Assembly (NCBI GenBank): GCA_902803155.1
Contig: CADCOU010000375.1
Location: forward strand, 1-6,195
From: an uncultured Lachnospiraceae bacterium
GTDB lineage: Bacteria > Bacillota > Clostridia > Lachnospirales > Lachnospiraceae
Direction: 5' to 3'
DNA: 6,195 nucleotides
The notes under the pieces are model-generated. The model ran no database searches, was not told where the DNA came from, and saw only the letters and a list, made by a program, of their open reading frames with translations. Positions 4,768-6,195 of the stretch are shown piece after piece (positions within the stretch are counted from its first letter, which is position 1; every line of letters begins with the position of its first letter). The translations under genes and the position numbers were made by a program.

Positions 4768-6144
4768 TCAGCCCCGCTTGACCAGAATCTTGTAGATCAG
4801 TACCCACAGACCTGAGAACAGGAAATACGCCGCCGCAGCTCCGCGTGCCGCAAGCCCGATATAATCGTTCGGTGCCATCGGGATCATCAGCAGTACGCAT
4901 GCCGCCACACACAGAAGCGACAGGAATACGAGGAAGCCGGGCATTCTTCCCGGATCTGCACCGGTCTTGGAGTTGACCTTGACCACCTTCAGACAGAACA
5001 TCCACTGGATGTAGTACATCACCACGAACACCGACAGAATAATCATCACGATCAGCACGATGATGCCCTGAACCAGGGATGAATTTACAGACGCTGACGA
5101 GCCCTGGGCACTGACGACTACGAAATAAACCGCGATCACCAGGCCGATTGCCAGCACCAGACAGGCTACGATAAACTTGAGGATCATCATGATCCTGGCA
5201 AGTGTGTATCCGCCCATCGGGAACTGTCTGCGCTTTGTATCCGTGCGGAAGAACATCAGCCACAGTCCGAGGCAGAACAGGACATTAGGAACCAGAACGA
5301 CAACTGCTATGCCAAGTTCCACGGTCTGTCCGAGCTGTGTCACGATTCCCTGAACATTAACCACCATTGACACCAGCTGAGATGCCAGTTCGGAAATCAT
5401 CTGCGTAAAGAAGTTCCTGCCGGCACCGCTGAGAATATTGTTCAGCATGACATCCGATTCTTTGAGATTCCGGAGTGCATTGCCGCAGTATATATTGTAG
5501 ACATTCAGTCCGAGCATCGCGGTAAACGACAGTGTCATAAGGAAGAATGTGAGTGATTTGACTCTCTTGCGGGCACGTACCATGAACGCTTTGCTTCCGC
5601 CGGAACTCTCACGTCTTCCGTAATCTCTTCCCTGAGGAGCCTGACCCTGACGGTATCCGTAGCCGGCACTGCCGTACTGTTCCCGCTGCGGCCTTCCTTC
5701 TCCGGCAGCGTCGCGTTTTGCTTCGTACTGTCTGCGCGCTCCGTACGTCTGTCCCCTTCCGACATCCTGACGCCAGTCTTCTCCGTAACCGGGGGTGTTG
5801 TCGGTCTGCGCTTCGCTGCGCTCTTCTTCCGTAAACTGCCCGCCGGGTGTCGTCTCACCGAACTGCTCATTGACAGGAGTCTGTCCTGCAAACGCCGGTT
5901 CCTGCGTCACCATTGCTTCGTCTGCTTCAGCGGCGGCCGCTTCCGGATCGGGAGCAGGCATGTCAGAAACAGGATCGTCGGAAACTGCCGGTTCGACAGA
6001 CGGAGCGTCCGCTGCCTCATCCAGAGAAACCTCTTCTACCACACTGTCAACAGTCGGGATCGAAGTCCCCAGTTTATTACCGCAGACAGAGCAGGTTGCT
6101 GCCGCATCTTCATTCTCATGTCCGCAATACATACATCTCTTCAT
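4768..6144 (-). CDS. Zinc-ribbon membrane protein with low-complexity cytoplasmic linker and six predicted TM segments
   Basis: I cannot assign a function. Numbered from the ATG at 6144 (458 residues), Cys4-X2-Cys7 and Cys18-X2-Cys21 form a short zinc ribbon of the kind placed at the N-terminus of many Bacillota membrane proteins. About 30-110 is acidic and Ala/Pro/Glu-rich, and about 118-182 is rich in Gly, Tyr, Arg and Gln. After basic RARKRVK, hydrophobic segments lie near 198-218, 276-298, 317-345, 356-378, 402-422 and 430-455. The N-terminus should be cytoplasmic, as there is no signal peptide and the flank before the first segment is positive. The ATG at 6144 has GGGAGA 6 nt upstream; an in-frame TTG two codons earlier sits too close to that site. 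It is transcribed from its own promoter ahead of two cell-wall enzymes, so an envelope role is plausible but unproven. No catalytic motif is seen. Confidence 0.88.
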   Translation of the reverse strand: MKRCMYCGHENEDAAATCSVCGNKLGTSIPTVDSVVEEVSLDEAADAPSVEPAVSDDPVSDMPAPDPEAAAAEADEAMVTQEPAFAGQTPVNEQFGETTPGGQFTEEERSEAQTDNTPGYGEDWRQDVGRGQTYGARRQYEAKRDAAGEGRPQREQYGSAGYGYRQGQAPQGRDYGRRESSGGSKAFMVRARKRVKSLTFFLMTLSFTAMLGLNVYNIYCGNALRNLKESDVMLNNILSGAGRNFFTQMISELASQLVSMVVNVQGIVTQLGQTVELGIAVVVLVPNVLFCLGLWLMFFRTDTKRRQFPMGGYTLARIMMILKFIVACLVLAIGLVIAVYFVVVSAQGSSASVNSSLVQGIIVLIVMIILSVFVVMYYIQWMFCLKVVKVNSKTGADPGRMPGFLVFLSLLCVAACVLLMIPMAPNDYIGLAARGAAAAYFLFSGLWVLIYKILVKRG

Positions 6145-6179
6145 AATCAATCTCCCGGGATCACAACATACTACGCGCT

Positions 6180-6185
6180 ATTATA
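6180..6185 (-). promoter_or_regulatory. Perfect -10 element of the zinc-ribbon gene promoter
   Basis: The minus strand reads TATAAT at 6185-6180, about 36 nt upstream of the start codon, predicting a leader of roughly 30 nt. The matching -35 would lie beyond the right edge of the window and cannot be checked. Confidence 0.55.
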
Positions 6186-6195
6186 CTGCGAAACA

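Noticed and set aside
4721..5263. 180-codon minus-strand frame inside the zinc-ribbon gene
   Set aside because: It is an out-of-frame reading of the membrane-segment codons and has no ribosome binding site of its own.

Overview
The window looks like chromosomal DNA from a Gram-positive bacterium of the Bacillota, most likely a gut-type clostridium such as a Lachnospiraceae member. This is inferred from protein style: two L,D-transpeptidases built like the Enterococcus faecium Ldtfm type (short cytoplasmic part, one membrane anchor, peptidoglycan-binding-4-like region, YkuD domain), a zinc-ribbon multi-membrane protein, purine-rich Shine-Dalgarno sites, TATAAT-type promoters and G+C near one half. 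No species-level marker is present.

All four genes read leftward on the minus strand. In order of transcription they are: (i) 6144-4768, a zinc-ribbon protein with a long low-complexity cytoplasmic part and six predicted membrane segments; (ii) 4442-3015, L,D-transpeptidase A, 475 residues, whose start I place at a GTG behind a good Shine-Dalgarno site; (iii) 2825-735, its larger paralogue L,D-transpeptidase B, 696 residues, with a 155-residue cytoplasmic N-terminal extension and a 70-residue tail after the catalytic domain; (iv) 561-73, an ArsR-type winged-helix regulator with an unusual lysine-rich tail. I see no mobile element, CRISPR array, tRNA or rRNA.

The gaps hold the regulation. A strong hairpin lies between genes (i) and (ii), and each gene has its own candidate promoter (for gene (i) only the -10 is inside the window). 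The promoter of transpeptidase B has, 28 bp upstream of its -35, a tandem motif with 11-bp period that matches 11 of 12 positions of the WalR consensus, the regulator of cell-wall metabolism in Bacillota. The arsR promoter is covered by a perfect 9-bp inverted repeat whose arms sit on the -35 and -10, as expected for autorepression. The transpeptidase A leader carries a possible 12-codon leader ORF ending at the Shine-Dalgarno site of the main gene.

Together this is a cell-envelope neighbourhood. Both transpeptidases should act on peptidoglycan outside the membrane, making 3-3 cross-links or anchoring to stem peptides. The roles of the zinc-ribbon membrane protein and of the ArsR regulator cannot be read from sequence. 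I do not see a clearly new defence or metabolic system. The least ordinary items are the lysine-tailed ArsR with its operator, the long cytoplasmic extension on transpeptidase B, and the WalR-like box.
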